Shown here: positions 1 through 17,540 of the stretch, piece after piece
Layout: every line of letters starts with the position of its first letter
Numbering within the stretch: position 1 is the first letter of the stretch
Assembly: GCA_963693365.1 (NCBI GenBank)
Contig: CAVNZM010000001.1
Coordinates: 13,020,001-13,084,000 of the forward strand
Direction of reading: 5' to 3'
Length of the DNA stretch: 64,000 bases
Origin: Amoebidium appalachense
Taxonomy: Eukaryota > Ichthyosporea
Notes under the pieces: model-generated
What the model saw: the letters and a program-made list of their open reading frames with translations, nothing else
Told to the model about the DNA's origin: nothing
Databases searched by the model: none
Position numbers and translations under genes: made by a program

Positions 1-118
1 CGTAAGGTAATAATCTTTCTGTTGTGAAACAACAATAGGTGGGGTTTTGCTCTATAAGGTTTGTATTCAATTTGTCCGCTGGTATCGGTAGGGAGGGAGT
101 AAGTCACTAGTCTGGGTT

Positions 119-1250
<1,132 letters not shown>

Positions 1251-1445
1251 TGCATGTGCACAAAAGCTACCGAGACTGTACTCATGGTCATCCTTGATTT
1301 TATTACACTACGTATACTCAGGCATCCTGTGCCTCGTACATCTTAAATTTAGCATACATGCTATGCACTACTTCCATATCATTCTGAAGCACGTGACCAA
1401 AACAAAACAAAACAAACAAGCAAACAAACAAACAAACAAAATAAA

Positions 1446-1576
<131 letters not shown>

Positions 1577-1636
1577 ATTATAAAGCGAGCCCATCCCGTC
1601 AATATGCATTAATATTCATTCAATGTTAAAGCATAA

Positions 1637-2498
1637 TCAGGCTTGATCAAACCATTTGTCCCTGACACGTTTCCTCAAGTCAGATAAACTCCCGGTGGTA
1701 TCAATCTCCACGCCCCTTTCACCGAGGTCACTGCATACCTTCAAAAGGTCCCCCCTATTCATCTTCTGTATTTTTTTCAAATCTAGAATACGGGGAGTGA
1801 TAGACACAGAATTTGCATATTCCTCAGCGGTTTTAACAAAACTCTCAGTGCCACTCAATTTTCCAGTCACAACACATTCATACACTTGCATATGCAGCAC
1901 TCTTGCAAAAATCACACTTCTGCCTGCCACCCTTGACATCTCGTCTCACCCTCCCCCCACCTTCCGCCCGCACCTCAGCCCTCCCCTCAACTCCCCTCTC
2001 AATCCTGGCCTCTAGAGATTCCCTCCCCCTCATCAGCCAACCCATCCTCAACAACCTCACCCTCCTCGTCTACACTTGGCAGGCCTTCTATCTCAGCACC
2101 GTTAGGCCTGCCACACCAACAAAACTCAAGACTCTCCAACATATATGTTGGTGTCATCTCCCGTGGTCTGGACCAATTGCTAAGCACGGTCCTCTTTGGC
2201 ATTTTGTTCCGCAACCATAGTGTGGATGCAAATGTGTGTTTCCATACTTGCCACCATACATTCATATCCTTGTCCTTCATTTGCCAATTCACAAATGCAA
2301 ACATTTTTTTCACAACATGCAGCAAGGACTCGCCTCGCGTTCCTGCATATCTGCCGCACACAAACTTGTCCCTAGTTTATCCAGCAGTTCCTCCGTTTGG
2401 GCTGGTATGGTTACACCCAACTCAAAAATTGTTGGTGTGTATGATGTGGGGCGGAACAGGACCACCGTGTTGTGCAGCTCGATAGCTGCATCTTTCAT
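1637..2498 (-). CDS. 3' part of unrecognised minus-strand gene (SAP-like C-terminus), frame-interrupted
   Basis: I do not recognise this protein. A 3' splice site (TTCCTTGCAG, 2499-2508) precedes an exon starting at 2498 in the same phase as the upstream exon that ends at 2892. Protein-like sequence runs to about 2365. It continues in another frame as a Trp-rich stretch (about 2000-2361: WQMKDKDMNVWWQVWKH), which suggests a single-base indel near 2365. A donor-like GGAGG|GTGAGG near 2060 and an acceptor-like ATGCAAG near 1895 could join it to the last block at 1637-1890. That block holds a short helix-loop-helix segment (MNRGDLLKVCSDLG...LSDLRKRV) resembling a SAP DNA-binding motif. The stop is at 1637. 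It may be the tail of a transposon-encoded protein. The exon limits after 2365 are tentative. Confidence 0.4.
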
Positions 2499-2604
2499 CT
2501 GCAAGGAAATAGGATGTTAAATAAGTGTGAGTTCTTGATTTTGTGTGCCACGTGTGCGGGCAGCGGGGATTCCTGCGCGCCTGTGCGCGGGCATGCGCGC
2601 GCAC

Positions 2605-2661
<57 letters not shown>

Positions 2662-2891
2662 GGGGGAGTGTGTTTGTGTGTGTGTGTGTGTGTCTGAACG
2701 GTGTGTTGAAAATGTGGTTGACTAGCGCTGTGTGTATGTTTATGTTTGCTTGTTATACGCAATTCTCATGATTCTTCATGCAATATGTTCAGCAACTCTC
2801 ACTCTCTTTCTGAGAATGAAAGTGACGGTTGTTCTGTTACAAACCACGGTTTTTTTACGGGGGGGGGGGGGGGGGAAGGGGGATAGTTCAC
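2499..2891 (-). other. Intron of the unrecognised gene, with (TG)n and poly-G
   Basis: On the minus strand the donor is GAACAG|GTGAAC and the acceptor TTCCTTGCAG|ATG, with phase 0 on both sides. The intron contains a TG array (about 2605-2690) and a G homopolymer (about 2860-2876) on the plus strand. The reading frame after the donor runs into the poly-G and stops, which supports splicing. Confidence 0.55.
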
Positions 2892-5161
2892 CTGTTCATA
2901 CTCCTCCCGCGTCAGGTTCTTTGACGGTGCTGCTGTTAAAACGTCACGTATGGTGAGACCGAGGCACTGCAAAACACAACGCTCATGAAGCCAGTTTTCG
3001 CTTTCTACTAGTAGAGCGGGGTTGGGTGGTATAAGTGTATCCACCAATGTGTGAATGTTTCGCATGATCGAAGCGGTTTGGTCTCCCTGAAACCTCAGAT
3101 TCTCGGGACAGGAAAACACCTTCCCGTTGCCGGTCTTTGCTGTCTTTGCCCATTTGTTGTAGTAATCAAGTATGGTCACGTGCGCATCTCGCATGAATGG
3201 AAGATCACCAATTGTGCTAAGCACTTTGTGAAACCAGGAAGATCCGAAATTCTCCTGGCTGACGGCCCCACCATCTCTTGTGACTGCTGTATGTAAAAGC
3301 TCAAAGGTATACCAGAGACCTACACGTGTATTTGGATGAAGTATGTCTTGCCAAGTGGGTGCGTTACCTATTGGTGATTCAGTGTGGTGTCGTGTGCCGT
3401 TTGCTTTGTTCCAATTTTTTTTGTATTCGTAAATCTGGTTTGCTGTAAAAACTTTGTCTGGATTGGCTAATTTCTTTCTGTCTACTGCATCGTACAGTTT
3501 CACGATTGTGTCTTTGCGAAATTCTGGTGTGTATTTTTTGAACATGTCTGCGGTAGCATTGGGTTTTAAGCAATTTGCGGGAAGAGAAGGATCGATGCCT
3601 TTGTAGGCAGCCTGATAGTGACTATTGAAATAGGTAAACGCCTGATTGTACTCACCACCCAATTCATTCAACATTTTATTGTCTGCCCCCCAACCTAACA
3701 ACTCGAAGCGCACGTTATCGAAGTCACCTATCGTGTAGTGCTGCTGGCTGATGCGCTCCCACTGTTTAGTGGTGTCCCGCACTATAAAGTGGGACGCAGG
3801 GTGAGATTCACCGAACTGTCCACCGGCCTGCAAAAAGTGTTGTTTCGTGAACTGCCGACCGCATTTGGAAAACCGAAAGAAAAAAAAGGTCCCACTGCGC
3901 CGTTTGACAAATCTGGTACCGTCCCCCGAGTGTAGGACGTAGATGACAAAGTCATCGGGTTCGTGCTCGATTTTATCCGCAGAGTAACCATGTCCAAGCC
4001 ACACCCACTTTCCGTGTTTCTTTCGCTGTGCCTCGGTCATGACTACAAAGGCCGCTATCTTGATATACTCCTCGAGCTCGGTATAGAAGCCGTGCGCCGC
4101 GGCGCCTCCGGTTCCTCCGGATCACTAAGCACGTCGTCTGGAATGTGCCGAAACCATTTGCGGGCTGGTGTTTCCTTCTCAATGTACGCGTTCATTTCCT
4201 TCACAGTGGAATAACGTGGCAGAGGTATGGACTTTCCCTCCATAGACGTGGGTATCGTGTACTTGTGCACCTGCACGCCCCGAGCACTGTCGTCACGCAC
4301 ACAAAACGTGGTCGAAGCCGAGTCTTTCGCCATGTGACCGCGGGTGGAAAGCTGCTGGTGGGCGTACATGTGATCCAGTGAACGCAACACGTTCGCCTCG
4401 CTTTTCTCGAATTCCTTTACGTTGTTAATAATACAGTTGACGTGCTCCGTCGCCGTTTTCGTACCAGCGAGGGCAGCAAACAAGATGGCGGCTTCATGTT
4501 TGCCTATCATGCGCAAAATAAGGCGGGAGCAAAGGACGAGAATGGGAGTGCGGTAGGTGGGTAACCCACCACTGATCATAGCCGCGCATACTTCGAGTTC
4601 GTCCAGTCGTGTACTCAACGCGTTGTTTGACATTCCCCACGTCACGGGGTGATTGAGCCTGTTCAGCCATGTTGATGTGGGATTGCCTTCCCACACAGGT
4701 TGCAGGCGAAGTGTTTTCTCTCCTTGTTTCGTAGTGAAGATTTTGTGTTCAGAAAACCCGTCCCAAAATTCAATTTTAAAATCAAATTCCTTGTTGTAAA
4801 TTTTACGTTTCGGTGCTTCGTTTTCAGGGTCCGCTAAGGCGTCAGGATCATTGTTGTTTCCTTCCCCAGCAGACTCCTCGCCACTGTCATCTGCGTTCAG
4901 GTCGGAGAAAACGACCGGTTTTGCTTTAGGAAGGACACTAGCGGGAGGAAACCATTCTTCTATTATTCTTTTGTGCGATCTTCTTAGCTTTATCTTCTTA
5001 GGTTGGGGGCCAGGCTCATTTTGATCCTCATGATCAGAGTCTATTCTCCTTTGCTCTCGTTCTTGTTGCTCAGCTTTCTCTTTATCATATTTTTCCTTGT
5101 TTCGTAACGCCGCCCCTTTCAGGACCGGCTTTTTTTTTTTTTTGGCATGGCTATTTATCAT
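2892..5161 (-). CDS. Unrecognised lysine-rich protein, two overlapping frames (5' part of gene)
   Basis: I do not recognise the family. The first frame (5161 to 4055, 368 residues) opens with a Lys-rich, charged, disordered N-terminus containing KPKKIKLRR-type nuclear-localisation motifs and an acidic stretch. It then becomes a globular alpha-helical region (around LEVCAAMISGGLPTYRTPIL and NCIINNVKEFEKSEANVLRS). The second frame continues at about 4100 with HGFYTELEEYIKIAAFVV, which lies upstream of its first Met at 4040. It runs about 380 residues to a donor at 2892. The two frames overlap by about 45 bp near 4055-4100, so one gene with a 1-nt frame break is likelier than two genes. An A11 run just after the start codon makes the exact N-terminus uncertain. 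Composition is unlike the GC-rich genes at 45-64 kb. It is possibly a mobile-element or viral-like gene, but nothing visible proves this. Confidence 0.5.
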
Positions 5162-5571
5162 AAAGTTATTAAAAAACCATTACAGTATTCCTATCTAATG
5201 GCTCGGTTTATGTGTGTGCACGGCATTATACTTAGCGTACTATGTGTCGCGGGCGAAAAGCTTGTATGTGTACAGTTGAAACAATTGACAGATATTTCAC
5301 GAGACTTCAATGTTTTGATCCATCTGCTTCCATCCCAGAAAATCAAATCCACCGGCGGGAAGTATTTCTTAAAAATTTTCAGTGAGGGCTTGAGCTTTTC
5401 ATGCCATTCTTCAGTGGCCTAAGCCATCTTTGATCCATTCTGCTGAGGTTTGAGCTTCAGCCCAGGACCACTGGCAGCTGGGGTGCGCATGATATGATTG
5501 TCTCTTTGGTTGCGCAGAAGCTTCCAGCACCTCAATATTGTGCACACACGCGCACACACACACACCGTGTG

Positions 5572-5631
<60 letters not shown>

Positions 5632-5635
5632 CACA

Positions 5636-5692
<57 letters not shown>

Positions 5693-8600
5693 GCGCGCGC
5701 ACACACACACACACACACAAACCTGACACACAAATACACACACATATAACCATAAACATACACGCGTATACATGCACCATCACCACACATTACGCCCACG
5801 CCCACGAACACCCATAACCCGGTTATCCGCCGGGTCAGCTTGACTTGTGGTTTGAGGTATATTTTCCATTAATATTCAGTATTGGCTAGCTACGGACCAT
5901 TCATTCATGATTGAAGCAGATCAGTAGTCAAAGTTGATTTTGTTTTTATTGGTTAAGGCGGAGAATAGAGTCAAAATCATAATTGGCCTCCGATCCAATC
6001 AGACGGCGGCATTTTGTTGCTAAACCGCTAAAATCCTTTAGATCATGCTAATGTTTCTCAATCGATTGCGATTGGCTAGAGGCACCATTTTGGCGGGAAG
6101 GCACAAAGCACACGGTGATTGCAACCCAACCATAAGGCAGAGCTTTATTAGATATGCGACGATTGGCTATTGCTATGCCACGGGATCATGCGTATGCCAG
6201 TGGTGTTGTTCTTCAAACATGACTCAGTTTTCGTGCCTGGTTTTAGGGCTGTCCGTGTCGAAAAGAATAGGTAGGTCGCGAACAGACGGGTGGATAAAAC
6301 CCCTTTCACCCATGGTGCAGCAGAACAAAAAAACGGGACCTCCAGACGCGTGTGCTGCGCATTTATCTTCCGAAAGCTCATGAAGGGTATACGAAAATAT
6401 GCACACAAAGAAAGAAAAAAGCCAAAAGTCTGCAAAACAACCCAGGTAGGACCCCCTATCTAGGGGTCGTGATTGTCATAAAGCACCCATCCATACTTTT
6501 TCCCGCTATCACCCGGAAAACACAAGCACATAACATCCCAGATATAGAGCATGGGCATTTCGTTGAGAGAGTGACAACACCTGTAGGGCTGAGCCGGTTT
6601 TTACGTTTTTTTTTGCGACGAGCCTTTCCACCAGGAATTGCGTGAGCAAACTAATTGAATGTCATTATCACACAATATATCAATTTTCTTACAGAAAAAT
6701 TGCACGAAATAGTGCTTTTTATGCTTCTCACAACTGATAACTCTATATCTTCTGGCGCTGAACTGCGTGTGCACTTGTTGTACACGATACCCTCTATAAA
6801 CAATGTCCAAATGGCTGTTGTTTACAGGTTATTTACATGTATGATTTACATTAAATACAAGATAGCGCATACTGATCTGCCGGCAGAGGTCAATTGTCGC
6901 TGAATGTGTATACTGAAACCAGCATAAAAATGATCAAAAAACTAAGGAATAAATAAATATTTTTTACAGAAGCTTTATGATATTCTTATTATTCGTAGTC
7001 TTTGGTTGTCTGCAAATAAATTGTAAACCTTTCATATATGCATATTCGATCACGTTTTATGCTGTGGATAATGGAGCCAATGAAAAATGATTCTACCAAG
7101 TTCTGATCGCCGCACCAACAACACTTTAGATTGTTCTATTGGTCAAGCCGGATTTAGTTTTCCCGCCAAATTTGAAGCTAATCACGCAACACATTCAGAT
7201 CGCGCCATACGACTGGAGGATCAGATCCCCATAGTTGCTCTTTTCGGGTCCCTCAATACCCGCTCGGTAAGAGACTTGACACCAGTTTAGCGGCTATGTA
7301 ATGAAGACAGATAGTAATTACTGCAAGCGGCACCCAGGATACCACCCCTTAAACCACAAAAAATAAGCTTGAATTATTTTTTGGTATAAGATCGTCTAAT
7401 ACCAAAAACATTGATCTCGCATGCTACATAATTATTGTTTTGAAAAACCAGTTTTACTTATGGGCCAGAAGACCAAGTCCCCACACAGGAGAGATGAAGT
7501 ATGGGGAGCTCGGCTGTCTTAGGAATATAGGGGGGGGGTTTATAATTTTTTTCGAGGGCGATAGTCTGGGCCGCACGGTTGCTGTCGAGGTACCGTAGTT
7601 TCCTTGCGAACCCAAATTTCAGCCGCAGGTGCGAGCTGTGCGCTTTTCCTTGATCCAGGGGGGTCTATGATCAATTTGGCGGGGGCACAGATTGGACCCC
7701 CCCCTCCACCTTAATCTTTATTGACTGGATATTTACTGTATCCGTTTTCTTTGTACCACATCTTCGTTAACGCAGTTTCATTGGTTCGTTCAATCTGCAT
7801 CACATATAGGCCCTAACCTTCCGACATCACAGAGACGCCACCACAACACACATACATCACAACCACACTGTACAACACAACCAAAACTGCAAATCACCAC
7901 AAGCAGTCACTAGTCCCGGGTTGTAATGGTTATGAAGGACACTAAGGGGCAGCATAATTGATGTATGCACATGGGGTGGGGCCAGTACCCTATAGTCCCC
8001 ATGGCATTCATGCGCGGTGATTTCTTCGCTTATTTGAAATGACACAAAGAGCCATACAACCTGTCAACCCGATCATCGAGTTGGTCTTCCATGTGGGTGA
8101 GGAAGGATGGAGAGGGGTGTGTGTCTACCTACACGGACACATCTCTTCACACTGTCATCTAGGAGTCTTACGAGTCACCAATCTGACTGTTATGATACTT
8201 ACAGGCCCACGTATTCAAACCGGGGTGTATGACTTCATGAATTGACTAATGGATTGAATAGGAAATAGTCGTATCGGCCTGAAAAACCATTCAGTGAACT
8301 TACCAGCAACACAATACTTCATCACAACCAAACGTGTGAGACATCAAGCTAGGGCAGCAGCTTTTTGTTGGGCCCATTCATGGCAACACCAAAATCAGTC
8401 AGAATTATATTCTATATTCAAGGCATTCACATATGCTTGTAATTTATGTTGTTCACCAGCTTTTCTGCACTGCAGTCGCCAAGCAAATGTGGCAACCACG
8501 GGGGAGCAACAGTACCATTGTGCTCCATACATGGCTACGCATGTTTCACAAAGCCAGGCCACAGTATTACACTGGCACACACCAGCCTGACACACGTTAT

Positions 8601-8923
8601 AGTGCACTGCTAGCCATCATCAAATCATCTAAATTGGGTCGTCACCCACACCATCGGAAGATAGCTGGACTCCCATCCACCAACTGCAATGAAAAGAAAT
8701 CGGATTACCACCACCCACAATCATCCTTTCTGACACGCTGATTGGGTCCCCGCCTACATACACCATTAGGAACATAAACAACGTTAACGGAACCTACTGC
8801 CACACAGGCACGCAACACGCAAGGTGCTTGCACTGCCACCTGCACACAACCACTGTTTCTCTGCTGGTGGCCCTGTGGCCCATCATGATGCTATGCTCAT
8901 CCAAGCCGTGTGGAGCATAGATC
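5162..8923. other. Gene-poor region; promoter-like CCAAT/E2F motifs
   Basis: I see no supportable gene. A (CA)n array lies at about 5575-5720. The rest has normal complexity. It carries several ATTGG/CCAAT boxes (for example near 6000, 6070 and 7140) and E2F-like TTGGCGGGAA or TTTCCCGCCAAA sites near 6090 and 7160, which resemble promoter or MITE-type DNA. ORFs of 60-110 codons here show no domain-like sequence. A short G run is at about 7530. Confidence 0.6.
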
Positions 8924-12433
<3,510 letters not shown>

Positions 12434-13795
12434 CCTGAGCAAGTATATGGTCGAGGCAGGCGCGCAGGGGTGTGGGTGGGCACGCAGCACCATAGGCCAA
12501 TGCCTGCTACTCGACACGTCCCCAAAGGGCAGACACTCGCACAGCAGCCCGGCACGTCCTGACAGCAGTAGACTTTAGCCGCTAAGCGCTTAGGCCGACT
12601 CTGGCTGACTCAGGCGCTATATCCACAGGGAGGAGAGGCACGCAAAGTGATAGTTTTTTGTTTTTTTTAAAGCTCGTTTGTGCCCCGACCCTCTCTTGAT
12701 CAAGATGGGACTGCAGCTGATTGCCCAGCAACCACACAGAATTTTCTAGAGACCAGCCTCCAGGAGCCGCATATTGAATGTTCGGCACATAAGTAAAATG
12801 ATATTGACCTAATCATCTTTGAGCTTAGCGTACTGGTGCTCGCTTCACCAATCACAAGAGGTAGTTTACTCAGACTTGACCAATGGGGATCTGGACGAGC
12901 TACGCAATAGATTCCGTATTCTTTGTCGCTCACGCCCCAGAAAAGGAAACTGTGCAAAAAGCGACCAAGGAAAGTCACAGTTTTAAATTAGTGTCGTGTC
13001 CGTACCCACTACGTAAGTGGCCGGGCACTACTACGCCGCGTGATTAAAAAAAAAAAATAAAAAAAAAAATAAAAAAAAAAAAAAAAGAGGCCGCAGGGAA
13101 GACAGCACTCAGAGTGACTAGTTTTGTTCTGTTACTTGCTCAGCGTGTGACGTCGACGTCACAGACCCTTTGCCGGACAAACACTGACTGCTGTCCAACT
13201 CCGTCGACGCATGACCTTCGTGACCTTTTGTCTACGAAGAACCTGCTACCCGCAAACACTCTCCATCTTCAAGCACGTCCCTCACCCCCCTCCTGGGACA
13301 TACCTAATCTTTCTAAGTAGCAAGTATCCAAGTGGCCCGTCTTGTTTTAGCCACTCGAACAAGTCAACAAGACGATAGATGTGGTAGAGATGTAACTCTC
13401 GAGAGCTTGTGAACGTAACTGTCTGCCTTCAGCTAGGTCGCATACTTGGACCAAGTGTGCCCCAAGTATGATTGCATGACTCTGTGTACTGTATCGGTTG
13501 TCAAAGAATTGGCTTACAGTGGCTTTGGAAATATGGCTTCGTACTCTTTGAAACTATTGTCTATACATGCCGAATCTATCGAGCTAATTCATCTTCCATT
13601 GCATGGCTCTCTTGTGAGCATCTTTGCAGGAAGCATCCTATCTGTCCATGAACGTGCTTTTTTCATGGCGCCCAAGCAGGCAGCACTGTAAAGGGCTCGA
13701 GCAAGCTAGAGGTGGCTGCCATAGTCAGAAATACAAGCAGTGCGAATTGAAAGTTACCATTGAGTCCTCTGTTCAGGGAATTTTAACCTTGGAAA
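12434..13795. other. 5' flank of the fumarate reductase gene; CCAAT boxes, palindrome, A-rich tract
   Basis: No gene is seen. CCAAT boxes at 12848-12852 and 12880-12884 lie upstream of the minus-strand start. An A-rich tract (A runs separated by single T) spans 13047-13086. A perfect 16-nt palindrome GTGACGTCGACGTCAC lies at 13147-13162 and contains two overlapping CRE-like half sites. The rest is unremarkable. Confidence 0.55.
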
Positions 13796-13799
13796 GAAG

Positions 13800-14333
<534 letters not shown>

Positions 14334-14420
14334 AAAAAAAACAAAAAAAAACACCGTGGCACACACACTTTTACCCAAAAACACACCACATGCACAATGC
14401 CGACCATACCCACTCAAGAA

Positions 14421-14693
14421 CCCCACTACCACCAAATTAACTCACAAAAGAACCCCACTACCACCAAATTAACTCACAAAAGAACCCCAATACCACCAAA
14501 TCAACTCACAAAAGAACCCCACTACCACCAAATTTACTCACAAAAGAACCCCACTACCACCAAATTAGCTCACAAAAGAACCCCGCTACAACCATATTAA
14601 CTCACAAAAGAACCCACTACCACCAAATTAACTCACAAAAGAACCCCTCTACCACCAAATTAACTCACAAAAGAACCGCACTACCACCAAGCT
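14421..14693. repeat. 32-bp tandem repeat, about 8-9 copies
   Basis: The unit begins CCACTACCACCAAATTAACT and continues with CACAAAAGAACC. Copies differ by single substitutions, and one lacks a base. Because 32 is not a multiple of 3, a read-through frame would shift every unit. I take it as non-coding. Confidence 0.92.
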
Positions 14694-14764
14694 CAAAAGA
14701 CCTTGATCCCAACCCCATCGTGCCCACCGAATCCGTTATGACCAGCGCAACCCTTCAGCCGAAG

Positions 14765-14992
14765 ATAGCACCACCCTGCCTATCATCAAAGCAGAACATA
14801 GCACCACCCTGCCTATCATTAAAGCAGAACATAGCACCACCCTGCCTATCATTAAAGCAGAACATAGCACCGCCCTGCCTACCATGAAAGCAGAACATAA
14901 CACCACTGCCTACCTTAAAAGCAGAACATAGCACCACCCTGCCTACCATGAAAGCAGAAGATAGCATCATCCTGCCTACCATTAAAGCTAGC
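14765..14992. repeat. 33-bp tandem repeat, about 7 copies
   Basis: The unit is CCTGCCTATCATTAAAGCAG plus AACATAGCACCAC, with changes such as ACC for ATC in later copies. The 33-bp period keeps frames open on both strands (an 11-residue repeat), but no flanking sequence looks protein-like. Confidence 0.9.
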
Positions 14993-15262
14993 ACCGATGA
15001 AGGCACTCTCAGACCAGGACACGAGACAGCCAGCCCCCATACCAACGACCAAACACACCCCACTCGGTCTGTGGCCCGAGGCTGCCAGTACGTCGACCGA
15101 CAGGCAGAGCCAACAGTCGATGGCCATGTTATCTTGTGTTTGCTTTGGCTGCCTGGCCCTGTTCTCTGTTGTTGGTGTCCGTCTGCCCTTCACTTCTTGA
15201 ATCCTCCCTTCGTCACTGGCTCACTCCTGCGGAAAAACCACCCACGGTGGAACACACGGACC

Positions 15263-15267
15263 CCCCC

Positions 15268-15298
<31 letters not shown>

Positions 15299-17340
15299 AA
15301 ACCACCCACCCAACCACACCCACCCACCCACCCACCCACCCCCACCCCTTGGGGAGCACTGCTGCAAGCCCACATGCAGCTACTTGCATGGCAGCCACAC
15401 ACACAGGCCTGAGCCCACCTCCAACCACAACCAGCCATGCCCGGCATCACCCCCACAGCCCACCCATTGCCCAACCCCACCCACCAGCCCACCCCACCCT
15501 CCACATCCAGCCCAACCCAACCCATGCTCCCTGCGCCCCCAAACCCTCATGCCAAGCAATTCAACGCCACCAGGCCAGGCTGTGGGGCCAACCCCCCGCC
15601 CCCACCGCATGGCTCAAGGCAGCCCCTGAAGGCCAGCCAACCCCAGCAGCTGCAAAGCAAGAGTGATCTGGCCTGGCCATGCCCAAAAGGTCGTTGGCTG
15701 CAGGGGTGAAAGGGTGCCGGCTGACGGGAGGGGCGCAACAGGCCAACCCTGATCGAGAAATCCCTGCCCATGGCCCTGCATCTAGATCAGAGCCATGGTT
15801 GGGCGTGGCCAGGCCAGTGCAGCCCTGCCTTGGCCAGCCATGTAGCCCAGCCAGCCACACCCCACGGTCTGCGGCCAACCCTCCCCTCGCCTGCCCCACC
15901 GTATCAGCCGTGCACACATGGGCCATGCCAGAGCCGCACACCCCAATCCCCCAGTCACCACCAATCACCCCCTCGTCCCTCAATTCTTCCCCGCTCCCCC
16001 CGCTCCCCTCCAAACGAAGCAAGAAAAAAAAAAAGAGAGGCACCAGAGTGCATGGCAAACCCCTGTGCTGGTGCCCCAACATGACTGGGTCTCTGAATGA
16101 CCAGTAGCATACACCACCCTTAACCTCGCATGCTTCTCCTTGGTGCCCAATGCCTTAAAGACCACCCAGGCCAACTCCCTGTATTGGTGTGAGAACCCCG
16201 CCCATCAGCAAAGCCCCACCTCCCCACCCCCTCCCATTGTCCAACGTAACCGGTCACTGACAGTCCACAAAATGGCAAAGACCGACCCCTCCCCCCCTCC
16301 TCCCCCCCTCCCCTTCCCTCTCTCCCTGGGCACGGCCATGCATATGCCAGGAGTCGAACTGACCGTTGATGCTACTAGGGTCCTCACCCACGGCAAGCCC
16401 AGGGGCCTACCGAGCCAAGCCTTGGCCAGTGCACGGCCCAACCACGGCCCACACAGGCATGCCCTCCACAAGGCACAGCACTCTGGCCCCACCAGGCCTG
16501 CTGCTGTGCACGGCAGCAACCCCACTGTGGCCACGGCCAGCAGCATGCCCTGTGGCCTGGCCAGTGCACAGCAGCACCAGCAGGCCTGGCTCCATCAGCA
16601 CCCACTTGGAGGGCATGCAGGGCGCTGCCACTCACTAAAGCCCTCCTAACGTACCATACGCCTGCACATGTGAGCAGGGCCCATCATCAGTGCTGTGCCC
16701 ACACCCCAGCCATGGTGCGCATGTCCGACCTCCCCGTGGCCACGTTCATCCATCGCCCACCCCTGGAAGGCGCCTGGCAAGAGGCCATTTTTTGAAATAT
16801 TTTTTGAAACTCGGAGCTGTATGGCAAATGCTCTACACATCAACACATCACATCATTCACCACTAGCCAATCCCTTTTTCCACCCCCCCCCCCCCCCCCC
16901 CCCCCCCCCCACCCCCCAACCACACACACACACACACCATGGAACCCACCCCCGACACCCAACCACATGCACCCACACCCGCCCTTTGCATCATTTCTAC
17001 CGCACTGAGTGGATAACTCCACACACCCTCCAAGCACCCCACGTAGTCCCCACTGCAGCAGCCAATGCACGGCACCACCAACAGGCAACTTCAGCACTTT
17101 CGGGTCTTGCAATATGCCAGGCATCAGGCACCAAGCCACGGGACGCTACACCAACATCACCCAAGCAATCCTTCTGGCAGCCACTCCCCATACACATCCC
17201 TGCGACCACACAAACACCCAACACCCCGCTTACAGCCTGCTACCCCATCACCCCTTTTGGTCCTGGGTGGCCGGAGAGGATGAAGAGCGCGGCCACAGCT
17301 ACTCAGTGCGGGCATGTATTATGGCCACGTCATGGCAAGT
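15263..17340. other. C-rich low-complexity intergenic DNA
   Basis: A poly-C/poly-A run spans 15263-15300 and a poly-C run about 16881-16911. Between and around them is CCACCC- and GGCCA-rich sequence. Many overlapping open frames arise from the composition. None has domain-like sequence or convincing splice structure, so I call no gene. Confidence 0.55.
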
Positions 17341-17344
17341 AAAC

Positions 17345-17540
17345 GTGCATATACTTCCTGGTATTATAGCACTTATAAATGCATATAATACCTGATATTC
17401 TAGCACTTATAGTTGCATATATACTACCTGATATTCTAGCATTAATAATTGCCGTATAGTATACTATCTGCTATGATAGCACTCTAGAAATGCATATACT
17501 ACCTGCTATATTATAATACTACCTGATATTATGGCACATG
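17345..17540. repeat. Degenerate AT-rich tandem repeat, about 5 copies
   Basis: Copies of a unit of about 35-45 bp, centred on TACTACCTGATATTMTAGCAC and followed by TTATAAATGCATA, diverge by substitution and small indels. Confidence 0.7.

Noticed and set aside
13047-13090. A-rich tract as a SINE or processed-gene tail
   Set aside because: No recognisable SINE head, pol III boxes or target-site duplication upstream.
14755-15063. Protein with an 11-residue repeat encoded by the 33-bp array
   Set aside because: Open frames follow from the multiple-of-3 period on both strands; the flanks have no protein-like sequence.
16335-16385. Possible tRNA T-arm (AGTTCGACTCCTGG on the minus strand)
   Set aside because: The flanking bases do not pair as a T stem, and no acceptor, D or anticodon arm is found.
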